A stretch of DNA of 64,000 bases, taken from positions 3,658,001 through 3,722,000 of the forward strand of contig NZ_CP087164.1 in NCBI RefSeq assembly GCF_021172045.1, read 5' to 3'. Position numbers and translations under genes: made by a program. Below the pieces are notes generated by a model. That model was not told where the DNA came from. It made no database searches and saw only the letters and a list, made by a program, of their open reading frames with translations. The DNA is from Capillimicrobium parvum. Lineage in GTDB: Bacteria; Actinomycetota; Thermoleophilia; Solirubrobacterales; Solirubrobacteraceae. Positions 43,611-53,637 of the stretch are shown here, piece after piece (positions within the stretch are counted from its first letter, which is position 1; every line of letters starts with the position of its first letter).

Positions 43611-45005
43611 TCAATCGTTGAGATGCGCCGCCGGACGGCCGGCGTCAGCATCCGCGGATCTCGTGATCAGCCGAGCCCCGCGGCCGCGCGTGGCAAAGCT
43701 GATGGACCAGCGGATGAGGACGAGAAGCCGGTTCTGGAAGCCCACGAGATAGAAGAGGTGCACAAGCAGCCAGGTCGTCCACGCGAGGAAGCCGCTGAGC
43801 TTGATGCCCTTGATATCGGCGACGGCGGCGGCGCGGCCGATGGTGGCCAGGTTGCCCTTGTCGTGGTACCGGAAGGGCGGCGCCGCGCCGCCCCTCAGGC
43901 GGGCGCGGGCGGCCTTCGCGACGTAGCGGCCCTGCTGGATGGCGACCGGGGCGACGCCAGGGAACGTGATCGCCGTGCCGTCGCGGCCGCGGACGCGGAC
44001 CATGTCGCCGAGCGCGAAGACCTCGGGATGTCCGGGCAGGGTGAGATCGGCCTCGACCGTCACTCGTCCCGCGCGATCCTTCTCCGCGCCGGTGAGCTCG
44101 GCCAACTGCCCGGCGAGCCCTGACGCGGTCACCCCGGCGGCCCAGACGACGGTGCGCGCTGGGATGCGCCGCGTCGCGTCATCTGCGTCCTGGAGCGTGA
44201 CGCCGGTCCCGTCGACGTCGACGACGGTGCTGGCGAGCACCGGGGTGACGCCCAGTCGGCGCAGCGACCGCTCGGCCTTCGCCGACAAGGACGGCGGGAA
44301 GCCGGTGAGCACGCGGTCGCCCGCCTCGATGAGCAGGATGCGGCCGCTGCCGGGATCCGCGGTCCGGAAGTCGCCGCGCAGGCTGTCGCGGGCGAGCTCG
44401 GCGATCTGGCCGGCCATCTCGACGCCGGTGGGGCCGGCGCCGACGACTGCGAACGTCAGCCACTCGGCGCGCCGGTGGGGATCGCGCTCGAGCTCGGCGG
44501 CCTCGAAGGCGGCGAGGATGCGGCTGCGAACGGTCAGCGCGCTCTCGAGCGACTTCACCTCGGCCGCGTGGGCCCTCCACTCGTCGTGACCGAAGTAGGA
44601 GTAGTGCGAGCCGGCCGCCACGATCAGCGTGTCGTAGGGCACCGGCTCCGGCGTCGGCAGGTCGCCGACCGATCGGAGAACCACTTCGCGCCGCCGGAGA
44701 TCGAACCCAGCGATCTCGGCGAGCAGCACGCGCACGTTGCGGTTGCGCTTGAACACCGCCCGCAGCGGGTACGCGACCTCGCCCGGCGACAACGCGCCGG
44801 TGGCGACCTGGTAGCTCAGCGGCTGGAACAGGTGGAAGTTGCGCCGGTCGATCAGCGTGATCTCGACGTCCGCCCCCCGCAGGCCGCGCGCGGCGTGGAG
44901 TCCGCCGAAGCCGCCGCCGACGATGACGACTCGGTGGGCGCGTTCGGGGGCGCTCAGGACGTCACCTCCACGACCTGGTCCCTGCGGACGTGAGTCAGCG
45001 GCCAC
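43611..45005 (-). CDS. ndh: Type II NADH dehydrogenase (NDH-2)
   Basis: Up to 464 residues. FAD motif RVVIVGGGFGGLHAARGL, NAD motif FAVVGAGPTGVEMAGQIAEL, and EVFALGDMV with TFPGVAPVAIQQGRYVA. A C-terminal membrane-associated stretch is FLAWTTWLLVHLFYLVGF. It passes electrons from NADH to quinone without proton pumping. The GTG at 45005 is one start; a non-standard CTG about 16 codons in has a better site (GGAGGTG). Confidence 0.92.
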   Translation of the reverse strand: MAADSRPQGPGRGGDVLSAPERAHRVVIVGGGFGGLHAARGLRGADVEITLIDRRNFHLFQPLSYQVATGALSPGEVAYPLRAVFKRNRNVRVLLAEIAGFDLRRREVVLRSVGDLPTPEPVPYDTLIVAAGSHYSYFGHDEWRAHAAEVKSLESALTVRSRILAAFEAAELERDPHRRAEWLTFAVVGAGPTGVEMAGQIAELARDSLRGDFRTADPGSGRILLIEAGDRVLTGFPPSLSAKAERSLRRLGVTPVLASTVVDVDGTGVTLQDADDATRRIPARTVVWAAGVTASGLAGQLAELTGAEKDRAGRVTVEADLTLPGHPEVFALGDMVRVRGRDGTAITFPGVAPVAIQQGRYVAKAARARLRGGAAPPFRYHDKGNLATIGRAAAVADIKGIKLSGFLAWTTWLLVHLFYLVGFQNRLLVLIRWSISFATRGRGARLITRSADADAGRPAAHLND

Positions 45006-45089
45006 AGACGGGTGACGTCGCCGGTCGCCCAGGTCGTCGCCGACAGCGGCCGATCCCGCACCTTGAGGTTCGCCGCCATCGAACGTCCG

Positions 45090-45635
45090 TCAAGAGGCTG
45101 GCTTCGTCTCGGCGGCGGGGTCGACGGCTTCGCCGAGCAAGGCGCGAACAGCAGCCTCCGTGTGACCGTAGTTCCCCTCACCGATATGGGTGTAGCGAAT
45201 CCGGCCCGCGCGATCGATGAGGTACATGGTCGGCCAGTACCGGTTCTCGTACGCGTTCCATGCGACGAAGTCGTTGTCCAGTCCGACGGGATACTCGAGG
45301 CCGTGCTCCCGGACGGCGCGCTCAACGTTCTCAACGGACCGCTCGAACGCGAACTCCGGGCTGTGGACGCCGACGACCGCGAAGCCCGGCTGGTACTGAC
45401 CGTGCATCCGACGCAGGAAAGGGATGGTGCGCTGGCAGTTCACGCAGGCGAAGGTCCAGAACTCGAGCAGGACGACGCGGTCGCGAAGGGCCGCAAGCCT
45501 CAAAGGCTCGCCGTCCGGAGTGTTGAACCACGGCTCGACGCCCACCAGTTCCGTAGCGCAGCCGAGGACAGGCAACCGACGCGCAGCATCCTCCTGCATC
45601 GGTGCGCGAGAGGTGTTGCGCGAAGGGAAGGCCAT
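45090..45635 (-). CDS. Thioredoxin-like (TlpA/NHL-type) protein
   Basis: 181 residues from ATG 45635 (MAFPSRNTSRAPMQEDAARR). Redox motif FACVNCQRTIPFLRRMHGQY (CVNC), then VGVHSPEFAFER, NRYWPTMYLIDRAG and GEGNYGHTE. No clear signal peptide with this start. The 'FWTFACVNC..T.P.L' pattern is that of thioredoxin domains in NHL/TlpA proteins. Same strand as ndh, 84 bp upstream of it. Confidence 0.85.
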   Translation of the reverse strand: MAFPSRNTSRAPMQEDAARRLPVLGCATELVGVEPWFNTPDGEPLRLAALRDRVVLLEFWTFACVNCQRTIPFLRRMHGQYQPGFAVVGVHSPEFAFERSVENVERAVREHGLEYPVGLDNDFVAWNAYENRYWPTMYLIDRAGRIRYTHIGEGNYGHTEAAVRALLGEAVDPAAETKPAS

Positions 45636-45807
45636 GACCCGATTGATGGTGGCGGGCGGATGAGTCACGGCGATCACGTCGGCCGATCGCACGATCACAT
45701 GTGCCGATCGAGATGGATTCGTCGCCCAGACGGCCAGGAAGACCACCAGGCTCGCTCAGGGTGAGAAGCGATGACCACCCGGCCCGCCAAGCGCCGGCAC
45801 GTGAGCG

Positions 45808-47695
45808 CTACGACGCCGCCAGCTTGGCGCGGGCGCCGGCGGCGCGGACCGCGCGCGACAGGTGGTCGAGGTCGTAGGCGCCGTGATGGCGGCGCCCGTT
45901 GATGAAGAACGTGGGCGTGCCGGACACGTGGCCGAGATCCGCGCCCTCCACGTCCTCGGCGATCCGGTTCGCCCCAACGCGACCTTGCAGGTTCTCGGTG
46001 AAGCGCGCCACGTCGAGCCCGAGTCGGGCGGCGTACGACACGAGATCGGCCATCTGCAGCTTGTTCTGGTGCTCGAGCAGCTGGTCGTGCATCTCCCAGA
46101 ACGCCCCCTGATCGGCGGCGGCCTCAGAGGCCAGTGCCGCCAGCTCGGCGTGAGGATGCACGTCTGTGAGCGGCAGGTGCCGCCACACGTAACGGACGTC
46201 CGCGAAGTCGCGGAGCAACTCGCGCACCTCGGGCTCTGCCCGCCCGCAGTACGGGCACTCGAAGTCGCCGTACTCGACCACGGTCACCGGCGCGTCGAGC
46301 GGACCGCGGATGTGGTCCGACTCAGGATCGACCGGGAACTCGAGGTCGAGGAGCGGCTCTGCGCCGCCGAGCAGGGCGGCGATCCGGCGCCGCTGCGACA
46401 GCAGTCCGATGGTGCGGAACACCAGCCACGTGACGGCGGCCGCGCCGACCGGGGCGGCGAGGATGCCGGCCTTGGCCTCGTCGAGCTGTGCGCCGTGGAA
46501 GGCCAGCGTGGCCACGAGCAGCGACAGGGTGAAGCCGACGCCGGCGCTCGCGCCTGCGCCTGCGACGGCACCCCAGCCCGCCGTCGGTCGCAGTCGCCCG
46601 CGTGAAAGCCAGGTCACGAGGAGCGCCGTGCCGACGATGCCGAACGGCTTGCCTGCGACGTAGCCGACGAGAACGCCGAGCGTGATCGGCGAGTGCGCGG
46701 CCCGCTCGAGGAAGTCGCCGTCGATCTCGATCCCCGCATTCGCCAGGGCGAACAGCGGGACGATCACATAGCTCGTCCACGGGTGATAGAGGAGCTGCAG
46801 GCGCTCGTTGGGCGAGATCGCGCTCCTGATGCTCTCGCGGGCCATGCGCTGGAGCTCGGGCGTGGGCTGCTCGCGAAATTCGCGGAAGCGCCTTCCGGCG
46901 TGCTCGAGGTCCGAGCGGGCGGCGGGCCTGGCCCCACACCAGGAGCCCAAACGCGAGGCCGACCACCAGCGGCTCGATGCCCGACTCGAGCACGAGGACC
47001 CACATCGCGCTGCCGAGCACGAAGTAGGGCGCTCCGCGCCGCAGCTTGAGCCCGAGCTGCAGCACCAGCGCCACCGCAAACAGCCCGGCCGCCCAGATCA
47101 GCGGCATGAGGTCGATCGAGTCGCTGTAGACAAGCGCGATCACGACAAGCCCGAGCAGGTCGTCGGCGATGACGACCGTGAGCATGAAGGCCCGCAGGCG
47201 GTCCGAAGCCCGCCCACCGAGCAGCGTGAGCAACCCCAGCGCGAACGCCGTATCGGTCGACATCGCAATGCCCCAGCCCTGGGCGGCCGAGCTCCCGAGG
47301 TTGAACGCGAGGTCGATCGCCACCGCGGCACCCATGCCGCCGACCGATGCCAGGAAGGGAAGCACCAGCCGCCGGCGCTCGCGAAAGTCGCCGAGGTCGA
47401 ACTCACGCCGCGCCTCCAGACCGAGCACGAAGAAGAAGAACGCCATCAGCCCGCTGTTGACCCACTCGCGCAGCGTCAGCTCGACCCCCCCGTCGCCGAG
47501 GTCGATCGAGAACACGGCCTTCCACAGCCCCTGGTAGGAAGAAGCGTCCACGTTCACCCACACGAGCGCCGCCGCCGTCGCCGCGAGCAGGACCACGGCG
47601 CCGCCGCTCTCGGTGCGCAGGAACTCGCGCAGCGGGCTCTTGAACCGGCGCGTCCACGCGGTCGTCCCCGACCAGAGCTCCGCGCGAGTGGTCAC
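45808..47695 (-). pseudogene. nhaA: NhaA Na+/H+ antiporter fused to DsbA-type thioredoxin domain, with a frameshift
   Basis: From GTG 47695 the first frame encodes NhaA helices (LMAFFFFVLGLEARREFDLG, AMSTDTAFALGLLTLLGG, VVIADDLLGLVVIAL) and goes off family after VWGQARRP. The frame from about 46,930 onward resumes with [18 protein letters not shown], the remaining helices ([20 protein letters not shown]) and a DsbA domain with CPYC ([20 protein letters not shown]). A one-base shift in a GGGGCCAGGCCCGCCGCC stretch (about 46905-46940) explains it. NhaA-thioredoxin fusions are known in actinobacteria. True mutation or sequencing error cannot be told apart here. Confidence 0.82.
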
Positions 47696-47728
47696 CGGCG
47701 GTCCGCCTCGTTCACGGCTCGGCCGGGA

Positions 47729-48979
47729 TCAACGCGCCACGCGATCAGCCTGACGGGAGGCTGTCGAGGACTCGGGGACCTCGAGCCTGGAGCTCTCGCG
47801 CGCCAGCAGGCTGCGGCCGGTCTCGTGATCGAAGAGCTGCAGCTGAGACGTGTCGACCCAGAGCCGGGCCTCCTGTCCCTGCTTGATCGCGCTTGCCGCT
47901 GCGAGGCGAGCGACGACCTGAACGCCGTCAGCAGAAGGAGCCACGCCGGCCAGGTCCGTCTCGTCTGCGAGCTCCTCGAGCTCACTCGATGAGACCGGCG
48001 GGGAGTCGATCGTGAAGTGAGCGTAGGAATCGGAGCCGAGCGCCTCGAGGACGTCGATCTTGGTCTTGAAGATGTGGCCCCGTGCCGGAACGGTCACCAG
48101 GCGCGCGTCCTCGAAGTGCTCGGGACGGATCCCGACGATCACCTCGCCCCCGCCCGCTCCGTCGGCCGCTTCCAAGCGCCCGCGCATCTCGCGTGTGACG
48201 TCCAGCTCCCCGATCGGTGTCCGTAGCTGATCTCCGTCGAGTTGGCCCGGTAGGAAGTTCATCGCCGGCGAGCCGATGAAGCCCGCGACGAAGAGGTTGA
48301 CCGGGTGCTCATACACATCGGCGGGCGTTCCCACCTGCTGGATCCGCCCGGCGCGCATGACGGCGATTCGATCGCCGAGCGTCACCGCCTCGACCTGGTC
48401 GTGCGTGACGTAGATCGTCGTCGTCCCAAGCCGCTCATGAAGGCGCGAGAGAGCGGTCCGCGTCTGCACCCTCAGCTTGGCGTCGAGGTTGGACAGGGGC
48501 TCGTCCATCAGGAACGCCCTGGGGTCGCGGACGATCGCGCGCCCCATCGCAACCCGCTGGCGCTGCCCACCCGAGAGGTTGGCCGGCTTGCGGTCGAGAT
48601 AGCGCTCGATATCCAGCACCCTCGCCGCCTCTCCCACCTTTCGGGCGACCTCCTCGCGAGGCGCCCCCGCCAGCTTCAGGGCAAAGCCCATGTTCTGCGC
48701 CACGGTCATGTGCGGATACAGCGCGTAGTTCTGAAACACCATCGCGATGTCCCGATCCCGCGGCGCGAGATCGTTCACCACATCGCCGCCGATCCGGATG
48801 ACGCCCTCGGTGACGTCGTCGAGTCCGGCGACCATTCGCAACGCCGTCGACTTTCCGGAACCCGACGGACCAACCAGGATCATGAACTCTCCATCCGCGA
48901 TCGCGAGGCTCATGTCCGAGACCGCCACGACACCGTCGGAGTAGCGCTTGGTCACGTGTTCGAAATCTATGCTGGCCAC
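47729..48979 (-). CDS. ABC transporter ATPase of the MalK/UgpC type
   Basis: 416 residues. Walker A GPSGSGKST, Q-loop FQNYALYPHMTV, signature LSGGQRQRVAMGRAI, Walker B FLMDEPLSNLDAK and switch His in THDQ. A C-terminal MOBE/TOBE region begins with IVGIRPEHFEDARL. This type energises sugar or glycerol-phosphate importers, but no permease or binding protein is nearby, so it may serve other transporters. GTG start. Confidence 0.9.
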   Translation of the reverse strand: MASIDFEHVTKRYSDGVVAVSDMSLAIADGEFMILVGPSGSGKSTALRMVAGLDDVTEGVIRIGGDVVNDLAPRDRDIAMVFQNYALYPHMTVAQNMGFALKLAGAPREEVARKVGEAARVLDIERYLDRKPANLSGGQRQRVAMGRAIVRDPRAFLMDEPLSNLDAKLRVQTRTALSRLHERLGTTTIYVTHDQVEAVTLGDRIAVMRAGRIQQVGTPADVYEHPVNLFVAGFIGSPAMNFLPGQLDGDQLRTPIGELDVTREMRGRLEAADGAGGGEVIVGIRPEHFEDARLVTVPARGHIFKTKIDVLEALGSDSYAHFTIDSPPVSSSELEELADETDLAGVAPSADGVQVVARLAAASAIKQGQEARLWVDTSQLQLFDHETGRSLLARESSRLEVPESSTASRQADRVAR

Positions 48980-49268
48980 CCTGGCCCCTTTCTGCGCGCA
49001 ACGCGCCGTGCGCGTCGGCTGCGCCGGACCGCCGCGGCGGCCCGGGTTTCCATGTGTATCCGTCTGACGCGCGGCATCCTCAACCGCAGTGTGCGGCCGT
49101 GGAGACCCGGTTCAACAGCGCGCCGTGATCGGCGAATCGGCGCGGACGATCAGCCGTGACTCGTCGCGCATCCCCCGCGGCGGACGATGCGCGGCCGCGC
49201 GGGGGAAGCGTGACGCGCCGGCGTGCGCGCGCGTCGGCGGTGAACGCCGAGAACGGCACCGCCGTCGG

Positions 49269-50231
49269 CTAGCTGTCGAGCCCGGTGACCTGCCGAACGC
49301 GGTCGAGTGGGGGTCGGTTGCCGAGGGCGCTGTGGGTGCGCCGCTCGTTGTAGTGGCGCACCCAGTGTGGCAGCGAAGCTCGACGGGCCTCGCTTGAGGC
49401 GTATTCGAGCGCGTAGGCCCACTCACGCTGCAGCGTCTGCTGGTAGCGCTCCACTTTGCCGTTGGTGCGCGGCGTGTAGGGCCGCGTGCGGAGGTGATTC
49501 ATCGCCCTGGCGTGCAGCAGTGCCTTGAGCGTCTTGTTGTGGACGTAGGCGAACGCGTTGTCGGTCATCAGTCGCTCGGCGACGATGCCGTGCTCGAGGA
49601 AGAAGTCCAGCGCGCGACGGGTAAACGCGGTGACCGTGGCGGCCTTCTCGTCGTCGTGGATCTCGCTGTAGGCCAGGCGGCTGCAATCGTCGACGATCGA
49701 GTGGCAGTACTCCCAACCGACCCGCCGTGAGCGCCTGGTGCGGTCGCCGGTGACGGCGTGGCCGGGCTCGGTGAACTTGCCGAAGCGCTTGACGTCCATG
49801 TGCAGCAGGTTGCCGGGGCACGGCCACTCATAGCGGACGACCGCCGGCCGCTCAGGGGCGGGGCGCCGGGACACGCCGGCGCGTTGCAGGACTCGGTGGA
49901 CGGTCGAGTGCGACCGCGCGATCTCGGGCTCGTCGGCGAGCCTCCGTGGGCTCCATCCGGTCCGCTTGCGCAGCTCGCAGATCCGCTGGGCCTCCTCGGC
50001 TGGCACCTGTCGCGGTGAGCGGTGCGGGCGGCTGGAGCGCTCGGTCAGACACGCCAGCGATGTTTGCTCGTCCGGCGTGGCTTGGCGCCAGCGATGCACC
50101 CACTCCCACACGGTCGACTTCGAGACGTTCGCCCAGGGGGCCGCCTGGGCGAACGTCTCGCCGTCGTCAACAACACGACGAACGACAACCTCGCGTCCAC
50201 GCGCGGTGAACCGGGCTCTATGGTGCGCCAT
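49269..50231 (-). mobile_element. IS481-family transposase, apparently intact
   Basis: 320 residues from ATG 50231 (MAHHRARFTARGREVVVRRV). N-terminal helix-turn-helix (ETFAQAAPWANVSKSTVWEW), DDE core with HMDVKRFGKF, YCHSIVDDCSRLAYSEIHDD, ERLMTDNAFAY and TNGKVERYQQTLQREWAY, ending HYNERRTHSALGNRPPL. Terminal repeats could not be fixed with confidence. It lies between the orphan ATPase and msrA, and is a different lineage from the two IS481 remnants at the island ends. Confidence 0.88.
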
Positions 50232-50327
50232 CCGGGCCTCCTTGAGACGTGTGAGCTTCGACACCCACACCCTCTCGGCAGGCCCGGACCTACTTCACGG
50301 CGTTCGGAACGTCCCTGGGCACGTCAC

Positions 50328-50855
50328 CTAGCCCGCGGGCGGTGCGACCTCTTGGCGGCGCGGGAGCTTCCAGCTGGGCCGTACGAAGTGGCAGGTGTAG
50401 CCGTTGGGGTATCGCTCGAGGTAGTCCTGGTGCTCGGGCTCGGCCTCCCAGAACGGGCCGGCGGCCTCGATTGCGGTGACGACCTTGCCCGGCCACAGCC
50501 CGGAGGCGTCAACGTCGGCGATCGTCTCCCGCGCGACGCGCTCCTGTTCGGCGTCGAGGGGGTAGATCGCCGATCGATAGCTCGGCCCCACGTCGTTGCC
50601 CTGGCGGTTCTTCGTCGTCGGGTCGTGAATCTGGAAGAAGAACTCGAGGATGTCGCGGTAGGAGATCTGCTCGGGGTCGAAGACGATCTCGATCGCCTCG
50701 GCGTGGGTGCCGTGGTGGCGATAGGTCGCGTTGGGCACGTCGCCGCCGGTGTAGCCGACGCGCGTCGAGATCACACCGGGACGCTTGCGCAGGAGGTCCT
50801 GCATTCCCCAAAAGCAGCCGCCGGCCAGGATCGCCTTCTCCGTCGTCTGGGTCAT
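50328..50855 (-). CDS. msrA: Peptide-methionine (S)-S-oxide reductase
   Basis: 175 residues. Catalytic [11 protein letters not shown] (Cys in GCFW), [40 protein letters not shown] and [12 protein letters not shown] are MsrA hallmarks. It repairs oxidised methionine. Its ATG overlaps the stop of the upstream oxidoreductase (ATGA). Confidence 0.95.
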   Translation of the reverse strand: MTQTTEKAILAGGCFWGMQDLLRKRPGVISTRVGYTGGDVPNATYRHHGTHAEAIEIVFDPEQISYRDILEFFFQIHDPTTKNRQGNDVGPSYRSAIYPLDAEQERVARETIADVDASGLWPGKVVTAIEAAGPFWEAEPEHQDYLERYPNGYTCHFVRPSWKLPRRQEVAPPAG

Positions 50856-51805
50856 CGGTCGCTCCTCGCGTTCGCGGAGCGCGCCGGGGAGGCCGGCACG
50901 CGGATGATCGTCTTGCCCTTGCGTCGCTCGGTCGGATTGAGCGCCGCAACGGCATCGTCGAGGGTCGCGACGGTGCCGATGTGCGTCCGCAGGCGTCCGT
51001 CGCGGATCCGCTGGACGATCTCCCCCAACTGGCCACGATCGGACTCGACCACGAAATCGATCGCCAGGCCGTCCGCGGGCGGCGCCTCGGGAGGCCCGAC
51101 GACGCTCACCAGCGTTCCTCCGGCCCGAACCAGGCCCGCGGAGCGCTTCTGGATGTCGCCGCCAATGACGTCGAACACCAGATCGACGCCGCCGACGTCC
51201 TCCAGCGCGTCGGTCTGAAGGTCGACGAACTCGTGCGCGCCGAAGTCGAGCGCCGTCTGGCGGTCGGCGGCGCGTCCGGTGCCGATCACGTAGGCGCCGA
51301 ACTCGCGGGCGAGCTGGGTCACCATCGAGCCGACCGCGCCCGCCGCGCCGTGTGCGACGACGCTCCGCCCGGCCTGGAGTCGACCGTGGTCGAACAGTCC
51401 CTGCCACGCCGTCAGGCCCGAGATCGGCAGGCTCGCGCCCACCACGAAGTCGACGTCGCCCGGAAGCGGCGCGAGGTTCCGCGCCTCGACGGCCACATAC
51501 TCCGCCAGCGTGCCGTCGCGATGCCAGTCGGTGAGGCCGAACACGCGCTGTCCCACCGACAGTCCCGTCGTGCCGTACCCCATAGCGGTCACCACTCCGG
51601 CCAGCTCGTGCCCAGGGATCGACGGTGCCCTGTCCCCGCCCCGGCGATCGGTCCAGGTAGACGGCCACTCCAGCTCGGTCGGCACGAATCCCGACGCATG
51701 AACCTCCACGATGACGTCGTTGATCGCCGGCAGCGGCTCGGGCCGCTCCACCAGGCTCATCCCGTCGGTTCCCGCCGCCTCGTCCGTCACCACAATCGCC
51801 TTCAT
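50852..51805 (-). CDS. NADP-dependent quinone-oxidoreductase-like enzyme (copy 1)
   Basis: 317 residues, [23 protein letters not shown] fold: [20 protein letters not shown], nucleotide-binding [20 protein letters not shown] and [15 protein letters not shown]. No structural or catalytic zinc Cys set. Close tandem duplicate of 51861-52778, with a basic C-terminal extension ([12 protein letters not shown]). Coupled to msrA. Confidence 0.9.
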   Translation of the reverse strand: MKAIVVTDEAAGTDGMSLVERPEPLPAINDVIVEVHASGFVPTELEWPSTWTDRRGGDRAPSIPGHELAGVVTAMGYGTTGLSVGQRVFGLTDWHRDGTLAEYVAVEARNLAPLPGDVDFVVGASLPISGLTAWQGLFDHGRLQAGRSVVAHGAAGAVGSMVTQLAREFGAYVIGTGRAADRQTALDFGAHEFVDLQTDALEDVGGVDLVFDVIGGDIQKRSAGLVRAGGTLVSVVGPPEAPPADGLAIDFVVESDRGQLGEIVQRIRDGRLRTHIGTVATLDDAVAALNPTERRKGKTIIRVPASPARSANARSDR

Positions 51806-51860
51806 GGGAATCGTCTCCTCGATCATTTGTCTCGTTTGGTCGTTGATGGGCGCGTGTCGC

Positions 51861-52778
51861 TCACCAACGGACACGGACGATCGTCTGCCCGCTGATCCGC
51901 TCAGTCGGGTTGAGGGCGGTGACGGCATCGTCGAGGGTCGCGACGGTGCCGATGTTCGTTCGCAGTCGTCCGTCGCGCACCCGCTGGACGATCTCCCCCA
52001 GCTGTGCGCGATCGGGCACGACGACGAAGTCGATTCCTCGGCCGTCGGCGGGCCGCGCCTCGGGGGGGCCGGCGATGGTCACCAGCGTTCCTCCGGTCCG
52101 AACCAGGCCCGCGGACCGCCTCTGGATGTCACCGCCGATGACATCGAACACCAGATCAACGCCGCCGACGTCTTCCAGCGCCTCGTTGCCGAGGTCCACG
52201 AACTCGTGCGCGCCGAAGTCGAGCGCCGTCTGGCGATCGGCGGCGCGTCCGCTGCTGATGACGTAGGCGCCGAACTCGCGGGCGAGCTGGGTCACCACCG
52301 ACCCGACCGCGCCGGCCGCTCCGTGCACCAGGACGCTCCGCCCGGCCCGAAGACCGCCGTGGTCGAACAGTCCCTGCCACGCGGTCAGACCCGGCATCGG
52401 CAGGCTCGCACCCACCGTGAAGTCCACGTCGCCCGGAAGCGGCGCGAGGTTTCGCGCCTCGATCGCCACATACTCAGCCAGCCCGCCGCCGCGATACGAG
52501 TCGGTGAGGCCGAACACGCGCTGTCCCACCGACAGTCCCGTCGTGCCGTACCCGAGTGCGGTCACCACTCCGGCCAGCTGCTGCCCAGGGATCGACGGCG
52601 TTCGGTCATGGTCAAGGCGATCGGTCCAGGTCGAGGGCCACGTCAGCTCGCCCGTGGTGAATCCCGACGCATGAACCTCGACGACGACGTCGTTGATCGC
52701 CGGCAGCGGCTCGGGCCGCTCCACCAGCCTCATCCCCGCCGTTCCCGCCGCCTCGTCCGTCACCACAATCGCCTTCAC
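51861..52778 (-). CDS. NADP-dependent quinone-oxidoreductase-like enzyme (copy 2)
   Basis: 305 residues from GTG 52778 ([20 protein letters not shown]), with GAGGTG upstream. Nearly the same sequence as copy 1 ([37 protein letters not shown]), so it arose by recent tandem duplication. It probably reduces small quinones or enones with NADPH (family inference). Confidence 0.9.
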   Translation of the reverse strand: MKAIVVTDEAAGTAGMRLVERPEPLPAINDVVVEVHASGFTTGELTWPSTWTDRLDHDRTPSIPGQQLAGVVTALGYGTTGLSVGQRVFGLTDSYRGGGLAEYVAIEARNLAPLPGDVDFTVGASLPMPGLTAWQGLFDHGGLRAGRSVLVHGAAGAVGSVVTQLAREFGAYVISSGRAADRQTALDFGAHEFVDLGNEALEDVGGVDLVFDVIGGDIQRRSAGLVRTGGTLVTIAGPPEARPADGRGIDFVVVPDRAQLGEIVQRVRDGRLRTNIGTVATLDDAVTALNPTERISGQTIVRVRW

Positions 52779-53637
52779 GGGCACCTCACCATTTCGAGTT
52801 CTCGCCACAGGGCTGACGAGAACAACGGAACGCGACAGCGGTGCGCCCGGCAACACGGGGCGACGCTCAGACGATCGGGGCTTCCGATCACGACCGGCGG
52901 TTGCCGGGCTTGACGCGCTCGATCAGCGACGCGCGTCGGATAGCTCACGACGGGGTCGGCGGCCGTCATGAATCGGCGCTCGGACCCGGTCGGGCCCCGA
53001 GGACTCGTCAGCGACGATGCTGTGGATGTCGACGAACGCGTGGCACCGACCTGCGCTGCGCGGTCGGCCGTCTGGCGGCCGTCGCGCATCTCCACGTGCC
53101 CATACACCACGGCTGATCGGCGCACGCTCTCACGTCATCGCCGCGTCGTCTCGTCATGGCCGCGCACAGGCGCAACCTTGGAGCCATCGCTGCGCTGCGG
53201 CCGGTGGACAAGCTGGCGTGGAGCGGCCGCCCACGGTTCCCCCTCCTCCGGATGGGCGGCCTCGGCACCGCCGCCGGTGTCACGCGGACCAGTCGCCTTG
53301 AAGCCGGTCGCGGCGCACGCGATATCCCCGGTCGATCGCCCAAGCCGCAGCGATTCCTGAACTCACCGGGCACGTCCCGGGCGTCGACGTGCACCGCGCG
53401 ATTCGCTCTGTCACGGCGCGCAGTTCCAAGCTCGTCAGCCCGGGAGCGGCCAAGCGCAGGCTCTTGGCGCACGGCGCGTGTCGGGCGACGATCGACCACG
53501 AGCCTCTTCGACGACCTTGCCCGGCCCCGGCGGGAGACCGGAAGGTCGACGTCGAGCATCGTGCTGGGCGACGCGGTGCTCGGCGGCCAGCCAGACGATC
53601 GCGGAGCGGTTGCTTGCCGATGTCGTTGCCGACCGGC
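52779..53637. other. 860-bp region without a supported gene
   Basis: All frames are Arg/Ala-rich with no recognisable domain or good ribosome-binding site. A short helical stretch (SQTIAERLLADVVADRLMRS) in one frame near 53600 is the only hint of a decayed gene. Confidence 0.4.
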
